DNA of 64,000 bases, from positions 372,001 to 436,000 of the forward strand of contig NADL03000669.1 in assembly GCA_002205965.3 (NCBI GenBank), given 5' to 3'. Below the pieces are notes generated by a model, which did not search any database, had not been told where the DNA came from, and saw only the letters and a list, made by a program, of their open reading frames with translations. Positions 33,640-47,442 of the stretch are shown here, in pieces. This stretch comes from Kappaphycus alvarezii. Its lineage: Eukaryota; Rhodophyta; Florideophyceae; Gigartinales; Solieriaceae. Numbering within the stretch: the stretch's first letter is position 1; every line of letters starts with the position of its first letter. The translations under genes were made by a program, and so were the position numbers.

Positions 33640-34700
33640 TTTTTCCTTGTATGAAAATCACTTGCGATAGATGTCTGTACACAATCCATCCTACCGCACT
33701 GACCTATGAACATATGCTTGGCATTAAAATCAAGGAAAAGACAAGATATGATTGCAGTGCAATGCACGTGAAAATTTTACAAAGGTATCAACAAGAAATG
33801 CCTTCGGCAATGAACGGGGAAAAGGTGGTTGAAATTGCAACTACAGGGCATCCGAATGACCCTCTTTCTCTTTATGCTCTGTGAGGGGAAGCAGCTCGGT
33901 TTCTTGGGATACATGTGGTAGAGGCTCGATTAGCTAGAAAACACTGAAAGTTTACTATAAGGATGTAGCGCCAAAGTAAAGTGTTGTGGGGACGGTCCGA
34001 AGGACTTAGATGGAGCAGCAAAGCCGTTGTCAACAGACAGAGTGGCAGGAGCCGGGCACGCAGCGGCGGTCGAGGCCCTGCAAAGTGATTCCGATCCTCC
34101 CTCAGGGGATAGCGGTAAGCCTGCAAGGCGTCGATACGAGTCCTCAACGGGGAACGGGCGCCGCGTCAACACGGCTAGAGATACACGTCCTCTCTGAGAA
34201 TGAGGCCGCAGGCCAAAAACCAGACAATAAGAGGAACACGCGCAACGGAAAGGGAAAATGGGCGAAGTCTCGTGAATGATCAAGCCAAGAGACTACAAAG
34301 CGGTGACCAAAGGGGATACAAAGGCAATAGTCAACAACGTAGGAGCCGCCTTCGACTTGGTAGTAGTGGGAGTAGGGTTTCGGCGCAGTTCATAGCCCAA
34401 CTTTTGGCTGTTAACTTTGAGTGCTACTAGTTGCCCGCTCATAAATACTAAGTTAGCTGTAAGGCTGCTCAAAAATCAGTACATGTGTCGACTAGTTAGC
34501 TACTGTACACTTAATAAATATCAAGGGAATTTGGCGGCCGGCGGCACACCCCCATGGGACCATGGCTCAGTAGACAGTTGTCCTTTCGGGACAGTAGGAA
34601 TAAGACATTCTACAATGATCGCAATTAGAACAGCAAAATAGATTATCTTTTCTTTGCAGTGGACCCGGAGGGTCACTACACAACAATCGTTTCCCTTTTT
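33640..34700. other. Spacer with a GC-richer patch
   Basis: Between about 33,960 and 34,400 the sequence is visibly richer in G and C than its surroundings, but neither strand gives a recognisable product. It may be a decayed element. Confidence 0.4.
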
Positions 34701-37700
34701 TGCGGCGGGACCACTAAACATGAAATCCACACTAAGATTTCTATTTCAGAACTCATTGATTTCCTCCAAATGAGACTCCCCATCTTTCTCATTTTCTTCG
34801 CTATTTCCGTTTAGATAAAAAGTTACGACACAAATCTGGGCACTCCTTTTAATTTCATTGGCGCTATTGCGATTTTTGAGAGATCAATTTTGCTTGATTT
34901 ATAATTCGGTTTGGTCAAAGATTCAACTTCAATCTCAAAACAATAGTAAATATCCCCGCTACTGATGCCCTCCCGTAACATTTTCCCCCCTAAATTGTTC
35001 TGCGTCTCACCTTTTCTTCACTCACATACATGACTGTATCAAAAGTTTCATGTCTCCTATCTCGTACCTAGTAGGGCTATTCCGAGAGTTTCAAGCATTA
35101 ATACTTATGTAAATACTCATTAAAAGGCATTCAGACGCATTATTGTTCGCAAAGCGAGAGAATTATCTCCTCCTTTCGAGCAGAGGTACAGAAAAGTTCG
35201 GGCTGTCTCTCATCACTCTTCTACCGTACTTTCCAGAGATGAACAAGATTTCCTGTAATTAACCCTTCCAAATCCCACGAATCGCATCCCCACTCATCCA
35301 TGTAGGCTATTAATTCCTTCCCTTCCTGAATATTAGAGCATCGCCGAGATTCTCATCTCTCGCTTTCTTGGGTTTTCAATTCCATTGGTCATCTTCTTCT
35401 GAATCTTAGCCGCACGAGTCGAGGGAATAAGGAAACAATTCCAAGTAAACATCTATGTGGAATAGAAATGGAAAAAGACCGGAACCCTAATAATGGGGGA
35501 AGCATTTCTCAAAAATTTGGTCCTGTTTCTTACAATATTGACATCCTATTCGTCTTAGTTAAATGAAATCCATGCGTAGTCCAAAGTCCCGGTCGTTCTT
35601 TTTTAAAACAAATTTTACGGAATGCGGTTCCGATAATATTTTTATTGTATTTATTTGTAATACGCACGTAGGGTTGCGCCAATAGGGGTAGTTTTTATGA
35701 ACAGGACTTCCAATCAGAAATATTCTTCATTATAGTACGATTTTTCGCACAGTATTATCATAATATTTCCATACCTGTCGTTAGAGTGGAGCATGTGACC
35801 GTGCGCTGGTTAATATATACTTCCTTTCTCGCCCACATAGGCTCTTTCCTAATATTGGATGATATAGAGTAGGAACAGAAGTCTGCAACATAATTAGCAT
35901 AGTTGAGACGCTAATCTCAGCACTTTGTTACCAATAAACCTTTCCCTTACGCCCCATCTGTTGGTGCTCTAGCTCTTACAACGATCCTAATCTCCAAGAA
36001 GGCTACGAGTCCAGAATCGAGTCTCACGGCAATGTTGGTCCTTTCTTAAACGCTATGAAGCGAGAAATAAATATAAAAAAGCTCAAATTTGAAGCATGGT
36101 TGAATGTTTTGATCGCTTAGACCACTGATACTTTCGTTAGTACTAGGAAAATCTATTTTAACTATATAAAGCCACTGCTACTAGTACTGATGCCCAGAAT
36201 AGCTATTCTCATTAAATAAATTGATATTTATCGAAAAAGATATGTAAAAGTCGAAGAAGAAGGAATAAATTACACACAAATTTTATTTAGTCGTCTTTTA
36301 GTGACTTGAGGAATCCTCTAAAGCTGCAGCACGGAACTAGAAACGCTCAGGTGGTATTTATATTGGGGGGAAATTCCATGAAAAAAGTTATTCATTGGCT
36401 TCGAAAAGTTTACTCAAGAACAATAAGCGATTTTTGGCATTATCCGAGCCCGATTCAATTTTTCGTTCCAATTTTTGTACTTAATTGATATGAAAAAAAA
36501 TTATTATTATCGTCTACACATGTGTAATATTTTATAATATTTGGGATCAGGTGATTTTAGGTGGTAGATTTTCGTCATGAAAGGTCGACAGGAGACTGAA
36601 ACTAGACCATTTTTAAGTATTTCACAATGAAAAATTACAAACATGGATTTATTTGAGATGCAGGAGTTATATAACCCCTATTTATTCACAACGTCAAACG
36701 GATTTTGGGTTAATTTATGTTATAGAGTACTATCCTGCTTTTTTTATAGCCTTCTTTAATCTACGCGAAGACCTTATGAAATTTATTGATTAACTCTACA
36801 CGTTACGAGACCATTAGTAGTAATTAAATAGATCTCATAATAGTAGAATTATCTGGGTAGGGTTCCCCAGGTCATTCATTTATCTGAAATTTGAAAAGTG
36901 AAATTGAGTTTATTCAACCCCAGCTTCCGAGGGTATAATGTGATTGAAGCTGGACTGCGTATTTATATTATTGAATTCATATCATGTAAAGATCCTTCGC
37001 AAATGTTCTGATACAAAATTTGCGCTTTTCCCTTTATTGGCCTTGCAATCATCTGAACACTGCTGTTGAACTATCTACAATTCATTTTTGAATTCTTATT
37101 CTTCTTATTTTTGATCTGTTGGTCATTCCTAGCCATTTTCAAGTAAGCTAAAAAGGAGCAAGCGAGTAAAAATGACCTAAAATAGGCGCATGTAAAGTTT
37201 CGGTGGCTTCATAGGACAGAAATGTTCCGTTAGGTGGTGCATTTTGCGTTGGGATTGCTAAAATCCTGAAACGTCTCCATGTAACTTAAAAGTCTTTGAA
37301 GTATCTCGAGAATATTTCCATAATCCCGTTGGGTAACCTTTCGAAAATCTTCTAGAGTGAGTGGGTTTGAGTGGTCAAATCATTCTTTTCAGTTTTTAAC
37401 TGTTAGCTAGAAAATTTGCTATACATGCCATTCTCTCACTTCAGGTCACGATGAATTTTTTTGTAGAGTCTCGGTTCTAATTGCAAATGCCTGTGGTTAT
37501 TGATGATTTTCTAATGATCCTTGCACAATTTTTTTGGTAAATTTGAAGGTTATGATGAAAAAAGCCGCTTCAGATGGGCAAATGGAATTTTTTTAATTTC
37601 AAAGAAATGGATGGCATGGTAACGAAAACGGCCTCCTCTTATTTATTTTTTTAACCCAATGCACTTTCTTTTACGATAATTTGAACCTCTGTAGAGACAT

Positions 37701-40700
37701 TTGGTATCTTTCATAGACATCCAAGTATATTATTTAGAATAAAATTGTTGGAGGGCCACTTTATGGTCTAATTATAAACTGTCGTAACTCTCTGTACAGC
37801 CCATTTTCACGAGTCTGAGCATTAAATTAGCACACATTATACGTTGATGTTCTTGAAATTCATTTATTCTGTAGCTAAAACATACTTTTACACAAATAAA
37901 CTTCTTGCAGACGTTCTGCAAAGATATTAACATGTAATCAAAAAAGCCAGGGAAAAAATTTAGCTACCTTTTACAAAAGCGAGATTCAGCAATTTGGACA
38001 AAGCTGAGTCTGACTTTTTCATCGTTAATTTTCTCGTCCTTCCTGAAACACAAGCAAATAGCTTTGGCATCTTCTTCTCAACTTGAAAAATATTTCAGGC
38101 CCAATACTCTCCAATGTCTCATAAAACTAGTCTATTATCGAATTGTAATATTTAAAGTGGTTTTAGTAAATTTAGACCTCTCTAAAGATACCCCATCACA
38201 AATTTTAGAATTAAGAAAGGTCCTCGAGAAATAAGAATACAATTGTAATTTCAGGAGAGAAAGAAATTAAACAATAACCCCCCTAGGTAAGTTTTAGCGC
38301 TATGATAAAACTTGCCTTCTCAGATAAATTTTAGCTGACCTGATGGTCTTCCGAAATATATAATTATACATTATTCTCGAATCGTGGCAAAAGTAGAAAA
38401 TCTTGTTTCCGATCTTACACATCTAGATGGGAGATAGTTTATTTTCCATGTCAAATTCCAAGACCCGTTTTCCCCTTGAAAATAATGCCTTCTCTTTAAA
38501 AATTTCATACGTATAATCTTCAACCTCATCTATTTCTCTTATCGTATTCACTGTGACTATGACTTTTCCAGGAAAACGAGATTAATGTTGCAGTTAAATT
38601 CCCATGCAGCACAACTTGTCTGGTAACTGTAATAATTTTATCAAACCAGGAGAACCGAACTTCTCCTGCTATGCTACTGTGATTACTCGCCGTCTCATGG
38701 CTTAGATGAGCTGTAAAGTTCATCTATAGCAATTAAAGCATTAGAACGTTTTAAAGTTTTGTCAAAGTGCGCAACATTTTCTCCTGATTGCCCAAACTCT
38801 CTTTTGATAACCAAACTATTCCATCATCGTGAACGTTACATCAAAATTAGGCCTCTATAAATAGAAATAAGATCTCTTTGCAGGTAATTTACAAAGAAAA
38901 TCTGGAATTTAAATTCAAGCTTTCATCTGTCACAGTTAATCTTAAATTTTGGAGTATAACTACCAACTTTTGGAGACGATTTTTGCCTAGTCGATAGGAT
39001 GGAGTTTATCTGTCTAGGAGATAGCTGCATTCGTTGTCGGTATATCTTCGCTCAAGAGTTTTATCTCTAGAAAATATGAGATATTTCCAATTCTGTTTTC
39101 TTTGCGGTATATTTTTTTGGCAAAGCCTCAATAATTAACAGAAATCATCCGTAAAACTTGAATATTTTGGACACAATTCAACTAAGGTCGAACCAGTTCG
39201 TGTCCATGTAATTCTTCCTACATTTGTACCTTGTGCTTTCTAGGGAGAAATAATCATGAAAGAAACCTATTTGATGCACAGGTCTCCAATCAATCTGACA
39301 GGAATATAAATGCACGAAAAAAGTGCGTCTTAAGCCTCTCATGAGTTCTGAGTAGCCATGTTTACGAACTTGACCTTTGTTTCACAACTGGAAACCAATT
39401 TTATCCGGAAGGAGACCTCTAGAGGACATTATTGGGGGACATGGTATTTATTGGAAGATAAATGTTTTTATTGGAATAGACATAAAAATTCATTTGATTA
39501 GGGTCTGAGAAGATAATTGATTTTCTTCTGACGATAAAACTTCATTATAATTGCGTTCTCGTCTAAAGTGATGTAAAACTTCTCAAATCATAACAAGATT
39601 CAAACCGTGGAAAACAGACAGTTTAAGGTCGGACCTTGTGGTCGATAAATTCCATCCGCAGGGACTTGAGAAAAAACCCACAATTCCATTAGGATATTTG
39701 GCAGAATAGAAACTATTGTCTATACATAATTTACCCGGAAATAATATTTCATGTAATTATATTTTTTATTACGGATATACATGAGTGAAATTTATTCATA
39801 CCAGTATACTACAAACACGCAATTTTGCTATGAGCCATTGAAACCTTTGAGTCCCATTTACGTTTTTGTCAATCCCATTCATTAATTCAGGGTCCTCAAG
39901 TGTACAGCGGTATGATTGCGAGAAAAGCACATTTTTGGAGCCTTCAGTTAGTATTTTCTATGTAAAAACTCGCTAAATGCTCAGAAAATGTTTTAGGTTG
40001 TACCTGGAATATTTCAACAGTCTTCGAGCTCCATAAAAACCAAAAAATCAAGAGAAAATTATTTTAATTCCACATTTTTGTGTTTGAATCCGTTAGATAA
40101 CATCTCAAATACACAACTTGAGAGAAAATACTTTTTTTTACAAAAATTTAATGAATTGGTCTTTGTTTCAAATTTGGAGAACAAAATCTCTGAATTCTGT
40201 AATGAGTTCCCATCACGAGGTCTAGATTCAAAACAGATATGTCCTAACTCTTGTTATAAGCATTATTAATAGCACTAGAGTCAACTCTTCAATTAATATG
40301 AGACCCTGAAAATGTGACTTTTACCGTTCCAAATTATTAAGTCTTTTGTAGGTCGTTAATATATCTACTGAACCAAGAAAGAAATCAGAGCTTTATTTCT
40401 GTTAGAAGTATAAAAATTACATACTGTGGCAAGAAATTTACATCATCACCCTATTTATTTTGGCGATTTCCATAAATATTAAGATTGATCGAAAAAAATT
40501 TGATCAACTTTCGATAACAACTTTATTCCGAATAAAGATATCACCTGGTATTTTTTGGCTTCATTTTCCCAAATGGTTCCAAACTACTGAGTTTATGTTT
40601 AGCTTCATCAGGTAAAACCCTAAATTTCTTTTCAAATTCATACAACCGTAAGTGGTTAAATATAAAAGATTCAAATAAAAGAAAGAGTTCCTATCAATTT

Positions 40701-41873
40701 TTCTTTATACTATTTTTTGGTTTTTTGATGTGTTACTTTTTCTTCAAGAATACGTTTCCCGTAAAGTATATAAATGAATAGTAGTAATGTGCAAATATCC
40801 ATTAACTTCGCAGCAGGCATCATTTTCCGTTTCCTACTCGCTCTCCAAAATATGAAACAGCTACGGGAAACGAAAGAAGTATTTATACGTCTGTTTCTAA
40901 CTAATTCATTCATTTTTCTCCAGAATTTTCCACTAAAATTACATTATTATCACTCTATACAGCCATGGCTGATCTAAAATGTTGAAAAGGAAATAAGAGG
41001 GCATTATTCTTCCGTTCTTCCCTTTCTAAACACCAGATAACGATCTCAGAGCATCAAACATTGGTGTATACATTGTCAATTCTACTGAAAAAGAATAGTT
41101 TGACAGTATTTACAACATAACGAGTGTTGTGCGATATTTTTTGGTAACAGAACTACTTTAAAAATTGAGAGGCTTTACGATAAAACCATTTTGGTCTGAA
41201 ATACTTTAAAATTAGACCATTTTCAGGTATTAGGAATGATTTTTCATGGATTTGGGTTTTAGATTCCCTTCAATACCAAATAACTTTGAGATATTTGGAT
41301 TTATTCATCATTATGAACGCATTTTCGTATTAATATATATATTTGACAGTAACTATTTGACGAAAAAATGACATTTTTAAAGACTAATATAAGTTAACAG
41401 AGAGCAAATAATCAGATTGGGCTATTATAATAGCCTTATTACATCAATTCTACATTGTCAAGAAATATCTTGATCCGGGCTTTTCAAATACAGGTCCCTG
41501 TAGTCAATTTTTGCCCTTCTAATACTGTCCAAAAAGCTTTAAGCATTTCATTGAAGCATCTTGTCTTAAAAGCTTCTGTTTATTTTAATATTCTTCGAGT
41601 CTACTGTAAGTACCAAATTTTCACATAAGAATTCTTACGTTGCTAAATCAAAATAGAATAGTATATGAAATTGTTATATATTGAGGAAAACTTTAGGACC
41701 CAGTAAATAATCATAACTATTTTTAGTAACTATTGGAAGAAGCTGCATCTATTTGCAATACAAAGGCTTATTTTTAAGAATGATATAGTCTTTCTGGCGT
41801 TCATAAGTTCTGAACTTCTTTTTGTGGAAAATTAGGCATCAATTTACACTATTATTCATTTAAGTAGCTACTA

Positions 41874-41923
41874 GTCTTCATAAATTGCATAATTAGCTAT
41901 TAATCTTCATAAATTGCATAATT
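41874..41923. repeat. Tandem duplication of a 29-base unit
   Basis: TCTTCATAAATTGCATAATTA occurs twice, 29 bases apart, inside the AT-rich block. Only two copies are seen, so it is not a satellite array. Confidence 0.8.
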
Positions 41924-44900
41924 AACAACCATTTTCAGCGAAACTGCGAAATTACCGCCGTTGTAATTGGTCTAAAAAAATAAAAACATTTATACCGCTT
42001 CGAAAATTTTCCGATAGAACTATCTCTTTAAAATCTCCTCAAAATACGATGCTTTTCAATCGAAAGATCCATTCCATGAGACAGAAATATATGGAAAATT
42101 AGTAAAATTAATGAATTTTTTCCTGTGTAGCATACTTTTCGTCAAAATTGCCTACAATTTGATCTAATTACAGTTTAGATAACACTCTCCTATCGAATAG
42201 GAACCAAAATGAAAACAGTACTTCAGTAATCTATATTCTTTTTCTTTGCATACTTAAGCATATGCAAAAACTTTACATAGACTGAGAAATTTTTTGCTGG
42301 AATATTTGAAAAAAATATAGCCATCAGAGTCAAAAATCCATTCAATGAAATTTTTCTGTCTTTATGTTGACTTGAAGATCATAACTATGCATAATTAAGA
42401 TAAAATGGACCAAATTCGCGTAAATAGGGTAGGCCATAAATGAGGAAAGTATTTAATTCACCGGCGTCAGAATGCAAATTCCACATCATAGAAGCTTCAG
42501 TTCACGCTGAATAAGAACATGAAAGTAGCCTGGCTAAAAGGAGAGCGTCGCCAGAGTTAGAATTCTATAAACAATCGTAAAACGGATGAGTACGCGAAAT
42601 TCTACGGCAGAGCAAAAACAAACTTTTATGAATGAAACTATAATGCTTCCCAGCATTCCCTACTTTTACAACTACCTCTTCAAATACTCTAGGAATAGAA
42701 ATGCGGAGAAGTTTTACGTAATTTTCTGGTAAATTCTCCCGAATTTTCAAAATACAGTTCACTGGCCTCAATTTTGATAAAGCCTTCGAGCTACCAGGAC
42801 GTAAAAATTTTCGATAATCTCTAGGTTCTTATACTTGTGAAGCCACTCTGAAAAATTAACGCTACGCAATTGAAACTAGTTTTTGTTGTAATGAAAACGG
42901 TGTGGGGTTGCACAATCTTTTTGAAGAACCAAAAAGTTACCATATTTATCGTAAAAAACGGAAGAAGTTCGTTCTAAAGTATTTGATAGTGAGCCTTTGA
43001 ATATACCTTTCCCTTTCAATTGACAAGGAGTGAAGTTCAATGAGCTTAAATATCTCCTTGTGATATGAAAGAGTCACCCCTTGCTTCTATGTAGAGAAAA
43101 CCCTTTCTTCTGTCCTTGTATCGAGCTTGTAGTTCTCAATTCCATCAGGATCTCTCAGATATTTTTTTCATTTTAAAATGCCACATATTCTCATATCCCA
43201 CCTTCTTCCTCCATCATTTCTTTGGCCCAACTTAGTATTACATTTTTCTTGCCTACGTAGTATCGAGATTCCGCGAATCGTATTCTTATACTTTCACGGG
43301 TCCAATCCTTGACAGGGCTACTGAATAAGGTGTATTACCATGGGAGAATCCAGACAGTCCATTAGCTCTCTCGACGAATTTTTCGCTTTCAAGCCTCTCT
43401 GGCAAGAGGGTGTAGCTCGTTTGGGTATTCTTAGCATTTCGAGAATATGTATTTGCTTCCGCAACCTTTGGTCCCTTTTAAAACCATTGAGTGTTCTTTC
43501 TGGGGCCTTTCTAAGTGCTTTTAAATCTCTACGATGTTCATTTATTCTCTAATCAAGGCCAGAATCTGGCCTTTTTCGAAATCACATAGAAGCTTACCTC
43601 TCGGCATTTTCTAACCTTAGTTTGAACCTTTAGTTTCTAAAGCGCGGAGGAGATTGTTCATTAGTTTATAATATTTAGCTTTTTCATCTGAAAGTCCTTT
43701 CCAGCCATTATTCGTAGTTTTAAAGTGCTTTACTGTATGACGTTTCATGCTTTTATTTGACTTTTGGTTGTTTTTCAAATAACTTCACTTCTTTTAAACT
43801 ATACTTCAATTTGAGTAAATTCTCAGTTTTTGTACCCATTTATGCCATGGATGCACATTAGTGATGCCTGGGAGTGTACCGTAAGTCCCGCTTACTCTCT
43901 TTTAAGATGTATTCATGGAAATTCCGTGCACCGTATTATACAAAATTGTAATCATCTTCCGGTCAATTGATTAGTTCAGCAAATCCGAAACGGAGATTTA
44001 CTTGTTTCAATACTATTAATCGGCTTATTGAGGTTAGTTACAGCGCCTAGTTTTGAGTAATTATTACTTAACCAGAGGATTTTCTGCAATTTGGAACAGT
44101 TTTTCTTCAAGATTATTTACGTTTTCAAATCCATTTAGTTTCTAATTCAAAACTACGACTAAACTTTTTTGTGATTATAAAAAATTCCCGCATTAAAATG
44201 AATTCTACTAACAGATTTTTCAGGCTCCATTTTTTTGTCTTTTAACTCTTGAGTTAACACCAATTTTTTCCTGTTTGGGAAAACTCACTGAGCTGCAACC
44301 AGGAAATGGTAGGTGAAAAATTTCAACCCACACTTGGTCCTGTTACCTTGGGTTCTTTTTCAGCTTGGTAGTTGAATTTGTGTGAAACTTCACTGATGGG
44401 CACATTAACTCATGTTTTAATACTAATCTTGCTGTATGTAACCTTTTTTCAATAGTTTTTTTTGCAGTATCATGGATATATTTTGAATAATCAGCTTTAA
44501 CTATTGGAATTGGAACAGAAACTAACACACAAATGCTCAGGAAGAACTGCTTAATGATGGGACTGAGTCGCAAATTTTTATTCTTTAAATTTTTATTATG
44601 GATTTTTGATGCTTATTATGAGAATAATTTTGCGGGTTCGGGCTTGTAACCTGTTAAGCGCGTATCTCATTCATCTGAAGAGAAGCATGGGTGGAAGACA
44701 AACCAATTGTACGCTTATGATAATTCTAAATGAAGTACTGTTAAATTTCAGCAGTTCTGTTGTAACTTACAGGATTAAGGGTACATCGGCCTACCATTGT
44801 AAAAATACATCGTTAAATTTGGAAAAATAAAGTTACATCTATTCACTAGACCTTTTCTATTTATACAAAGCGCATATTCTATTGAATACAGTGCTTTTGG

Positions 44901-46790
44901 TTCTTTATGAAAGAAAAATAAGGTCTTAACTTCTTTTGCTCGCCATATATTAAGAAAATAACAATGCAAAGGGGTTCATTGCACAAAATTTTATTGAATA
45001 ATACAGAAAATTCGCTATATGAATCTCTCATTAAGTATCCAAAAAATTCATAAAGAACTTGAGGGAGAGCACTACTATATAATATATGTGGTAAATATGT
45101 TGTCATTGGCTGCAAACAAATTTAGTAAGTAATTATTGAGATATATAGACCAATAAAGCGAATCATGCATCAATAAAAATGATTTTTTGAACATTTTGAG
45201 GTTTCTATGTCCGTACGTCGATCTTATTTCTATTTTTAAACCTTCCTGTTCAAAATAAATTCACCTAGCTAATATTGTACAGCTTTCAATGAGTTTTACC
45301 TATTGTTTTCAAATATGCAACAGAAGCGGTCACACTGGAGGAGGCCATTTCATGCAAGGCTCGAGAATTTATGGAGCAGTTACAGAGCCTGAAGGGTAAG
45401 AAAGGATATTGAAAGAGTCATCTTTACGCTTCTAACAGGTAATTTCCTTTTTATCATTCCTGTATCAGAACAGTGGTACTATACATATAATACCTGGGAT
45501 ACTTTAGAGCTCTTAAGGTTACAACTTGATTCTTGAAATTGATGAATTTCTCCCAGTTTCCCTTGAACGTCCATTTCTTATTCTTCAACCATGAATATAT
45601 GTAACTGTCTGCTGTATTTCAATATTTTTCTATATCTTTCATCTTTTTCCCAGAAAAGATAAACCCGTCTGAATTAAGGATTTTTCGCACCAAATAAAGA
45701 TTCTCATTTTTATTTCTTCTCTCTTCTTTCACAGAACAGAGCACATCAATTTTATGAGATCTTTACTTCCATAACACTTTGTCGTAGGTTATCTGGCATT
45801 GAAATTCCTTTGAGACTATTTTCGGTATGAAAGTGAAGGGCAAATACCTGATTGGAAGAGAATTTAGGCTTTTTTGGTACAATATTAATCATTGGCGGTG
45901 GGCACCACAAAGAACGGATCCGCTATAACGCAGAAGGCCACCGCAGGAGCATTTAAATTCACCAAAAGAAGGGTTCAAGGGAAGTATTGGTAACGGGGTA
46001 CGTTCAGTGGGCGATCGAGTAACGTTAAGGGAGAAAAAATGTTCTCTATGGGGTGTTGGCGTTTTTTTGATCTGGTAGTTTGGGGCCAAAAGGTTGCTTT
46101 CCTTTTTGACTCTACTACTCAGATTCCTCCCGAGCTCCCAATAAGTTGAGCTGTTCTGATACTGGTATTTTTAAACTAATCTTCTGTACTTTGCTCCTAA
46201 AGAAAACTTGGCCCCACTACTGCTACCTCCTTGATCCTCCAAAAGGAACATTTCTTCCCTTAAATATCTACTAATTACCCAACGACCCACCTGCTGCCCC
46301 CGTATGGTTCCTGACAGCCCAATCCACTCTCCCCGGCTTTCGGCCTCTTTATTGTTGACTCGACTTCCAGTTCGCACTGAACTCCAAAATTACCGCTGTA
46401 CTACTACATTTTTCTGCGGTGATCTTTACTGTATTGTTAGCAGTATCCCAATGTAGCGAGGATTGCCGTCGAGTAAAAACTATGTACTGAAAGGAAGAAT
46501 ACATAAGGTTAATAAAACAATACAGCCGCATGAAAACGGAAACTTGTGTCTATTATAGGTCTATAACTATTATTTCTCGAGTTTACTCTTTTTAAGTAGA
46601 TTTATCATGAGTGCGGGAATCCTGAAGATCACTGCAATATTTTCAAGTTGATATATACAATGGATCTAATAAGTATAGTACTTCTTGTCTTTTACACGTA
46701 CGTCAATATAATTTGCATAGGCAGACGGTCCTTCTCCTGGATCTCTTTTATGATAACAAAACGATAAAATACACAATGTAAAACTTTTTT

Positions 46791-46828
46791 AGCTGACACA
46801 GAGTTATGTACTGAAACATCTGTGTCAG
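46791..46828. repeat. Small inverted repeat
   Basis: CTGACACAG and CTGTGTCAG are perfect nine-base arms around an 18-base loop. No protein is associated. Confidence 0.55.
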
Positions 46829-47442
46829 TTGTTGAAATTTATGCGTAAACCTCATGTTTTGCTAGTGCAATCCATAGAAAACAGAATATGTGCTGCTGAA
46901 AATAATGTATATAGTCCTCAAATGCGTGTTTATATTCTCGGTTTCACTCAGCTCAAACAACCATCAGCAATAATTCCTGTCCTAAAATGATCCCTCGGAT
47001 GTACCTTGGTGGCTTTAGTGGATGAAACCGTTGAGGAGACTGTAAGACACAAAAAGGACCACATCGCCCAGGCCCGCGTGGGGAAACTCAGTGGACCGTG
47101 GGCAGATAATTACATACTTAGCATGGATAAATCCTATTGATCTATTCGAGAAAGTGGCGTGTATTGGATCACTTGTTCTTTAAGAGTAACTTTAGAGTAT
47201 TATTATCGTATTTTAGTAGGAAAACACACCTAATAAGAAGAGCAGTAGGGCTAGGAGCAGCATAGTCGCCAAGCACACTATTTCCCCCCTAACTTTGTGC
47301 TTCCCCTATATCAACATTACTTTTAAGAGCTCGTCCAATGAACCTAATGACTTAATAGTGCTTCACTTTCATCCTCTTTCAGGTGAATTCCCGTTTGCCT
47401 GCGGTGCTCGAGAGCATGATATTTTTTCCTTTTGCTTTGTGA

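Larger units (their letters stand above)
34700..47200. other. About 12.5-kb AT-rich, gene-free block
   Basis: Strongly AT-rich throughout, with no frame longer than about 80 codons that looks coding and no recognised transposase or polymerase. Poly-T and poly-A runs and TTTTC-like clusters are frequent. Base composition is distinct from both gene islands. One short tandem duplication was found (41,874-41,923). It may be a centromere-like or heterochromatic segment, or very old decayed repeats; the sequence alone does not decide. Confidence 0.65.

Noticed and set aside
34700-47200. Organelle-derived DNA in the AT-rich block
   Set aside because: I found no recognisable organelle gene or rRNA, so composition alone does not support it.
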